Assembly (NCBI GenBank): GCA_019239815.1
Contig: JAFAZL010000705.1
Location: 1-6,698 of the forward strand
Length of the DNA: 6,698 nt
DNA from: Acidobacteriota bacterium
GTDB lineage: Bacteria; Acidobacteriota; Terriglobia; Acidoferrales; UBA7541
Direction: 5' to 3'
Shown here: piece after piece, positions 6,601 through 6,698 of the stretch
Position numbering within the stretch: position 1 is the stretch's first letter
Layout: each line of letters starts with the position of its first letter
The notes under the pieces: model-generated
Told to the model about the DNA's origin: nothing
Database searches by the model: none
The model's input: the letters and a program-made list of their open reading frames with translations, nothing else
Program-made: the position numbers and the translations under genes

Positions 6601-6698
6601 TCGACTCGATAATTCCGCCCAGCGTGTTGTTCGTCGATTCCACCTGCGGCAGCGTGTCACCCGACACCTGAATCGTCTGAGCCAGTTCGCCCGCCTGC
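3686..6698 (-). CDS. Oar-like TonB-dependent outer-membrane receptor, N-terminus outside the window
   Basis: The frame is open to the right edge, giving 1003 visible residues numbered from the codon at 6697-6695. The protein is an outer-membrane beta-barrel that takes up a bound substrate with energy from TonB. The visible part begins in the plug domain: TIQVSGDTLPQVEST at the start, NLPVNGRDYQ at about 37-46, SNNFLLDGTD at about 81-90, and EYGRSAGGVINIVTKSGTNEFHG at 131-153. After that comes the long barrel, with alternating aromatic and polar strands such as HDLKFGYEFRRT, SLGLRWDYYG and VVRAGYGIFYDAF. The last residues, MQLAAKFTF, end in the C-terminal Phe that the outer-membrane insertion machinery recognises. 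Members of this family normally carry a signal peptide and a carboxypeptidase-regulatory-like domain before the plug; both would lie beyond 6698. Six cysteines are present (225, 263, 702, 703, 874, 885), most in loop-like segments. The substrate is unknown; relatives are often tied to polysaccharide or protein breakdown products. The next gene, the dehydrogenase, lies beyond a terminator. Confidence 0.95.
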   Translation of the reverse strand, partial: QAGELAQTIQVSGDTLPQVESTNNTLGGIIESKVVTNLPVNGRDYQKLIFLVPGVAGSPDQITDSPGSFGVFSVNGARGRSNNFLLDGTDMNDGYRNDPAINEAGVFGTPATILPLEAVAELRVLSNFEAEYGRSAGGVINIVTKSGTNEFHGAGFDYFRNTVLNARNFFNFTQDAATGAHIPENPFHDNQFGGALGGPIVKDRTFFFVDYEGTRESGAESSLACVPTAADITNNTPAGGVNPVIANLMAKKGWPTPNLTGSCIASPMDPIAQTLVNSNASLSTPFSNRVDSLIAKVDHQINTNNLLSGRYYFGDSSQSFPLALTGGGLLPNYNTFTPTRVQLVSISEVATLTPSVVNEARLGWNRFAEGFFPEDRSFDPSSIGLDTGATAFNFGLPTITVSPFAQLGSDKGDPRSRVDSNWHFIDNVSWKKGRHDLKFGYEFRRTSVSQIFNRTARGTLKFGSFSDFLGGIPDGGTQIFGNTNRNTFENSHSLYAQDSVHLKKNVTLSLGLRWDYYGVMQEKHNLFTNIDPTNGELITLNGKNLYNPDHRNFAPRLSVAWDISGKGTTVVRAGYGIFYDAFSQDFFMGHLPFNSSFDPGPAYNGFGPDPISFNSVTAAVLASGTPIYGAPAPMSDAFGVDPHLRTPYMENYNLNFQQQLGKRTVLQIGYVGSQGHKLFRFRDINQPGQAAIDAYDYGTNGCCVPRIFAATSPYFYINYQESSASSNYNAMQASWRVNDWHGVTSTVNYTWSHSIDTASDGEDFVPNAAQPNDSTNPRGNRGNSNFDVRNRFTWNFIYQFPNRRGDWKKLTDGWGVNGIVTVQSGQPFQLNYNFEDDYDGSGEFFGRPDVVGPIQYNHNDPFNFLNLTSFAVPCTLVGGTAATNCVTGSFHFGNEGRNSLIGPHFRQFDFSIFKNTAITERLKLELRLEAYNLFNHPNFANPYLPAFIADAAAHGISDGTGGLAIGRSLGSLPLTTTGDVGIGYPFLGSGGPRTMQLAAKFTF

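Noticed and set aside
6653..6678. Another TGTCACC...CGTC pair near the right edge
   Set aside because: The spacing is 12, not 16, and it lies inside the receptor coding sequence on the non-coding strand, with no gene positioned to use it.

Overview
The window looks like ordinary chromosome of an Acidobacteriota bacterium (Terriglobia-like), probably from soil or a metagenome. The main clue is the partial gene filling the right half. It encodes an Oar-type TonB-dependent receptor of about 1000 visible residues, a family that is strongly expanded in acidobacteria. A secreted-type M28 metallopeptidase and a YahK-like alcohol dehydrogenase fit the same assignment. It is inferred from protein style only, since no rRNA or marker gene is present.

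Layout from left to right: (1) 1-705 (+), the C-terminal part of an M28 zinc peptidase, followed by a strong hairpin terminator at 722-764. (2) 764-1290 (-), a carboxymuconolactone decarboxylase (CMD/AhpD-like) gene split by an apparent one-base deletion near 1043. (3) 1359-2252 (+), an ECF sigma factor with a fused SnoaL-like C-terminal domain (SigJ/ECF41-like), with a terminator at 2306-2338. (4) 2361-3470 (-), a zinc alcohol dehydrogenase. (5) 3686-6698 (-), the TonB-dependent receptor, cut by the right edge, with its own terminator at 3600-3636.

The most informative region is the 68-bp gap between the CMD gene and the sigma gene. It holds two copies of TGTCAC(A/G)-N16-CGTCA, one per strand, facing each other with their -10 elements 8 bp apart. 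As I remember the literature, this bipartite motif is the promoter class recognised by ECF41 sigma factors, which often sit next to CMD, oxidoreductase or epimerase genes. The sequence therefore suggests a compact self-contained switch: the sigma factor drives its own gene rightward and the CMD gene leftward from one symmetric element. The element is so tight that each -35 box overlaps a translation signal of the opposite gene. The CMD gene is frameshifted in this sequence, so either the target has been inactivated or there is a base-call or assembly error.

The dehydrogenase and the receptor face away from this module and show no copy of the motif upstream, so I see no evidence that they belong to the same regulon. 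No tRNA, rRNA, CRISPR array, insertion sequence or prophage gene was found.
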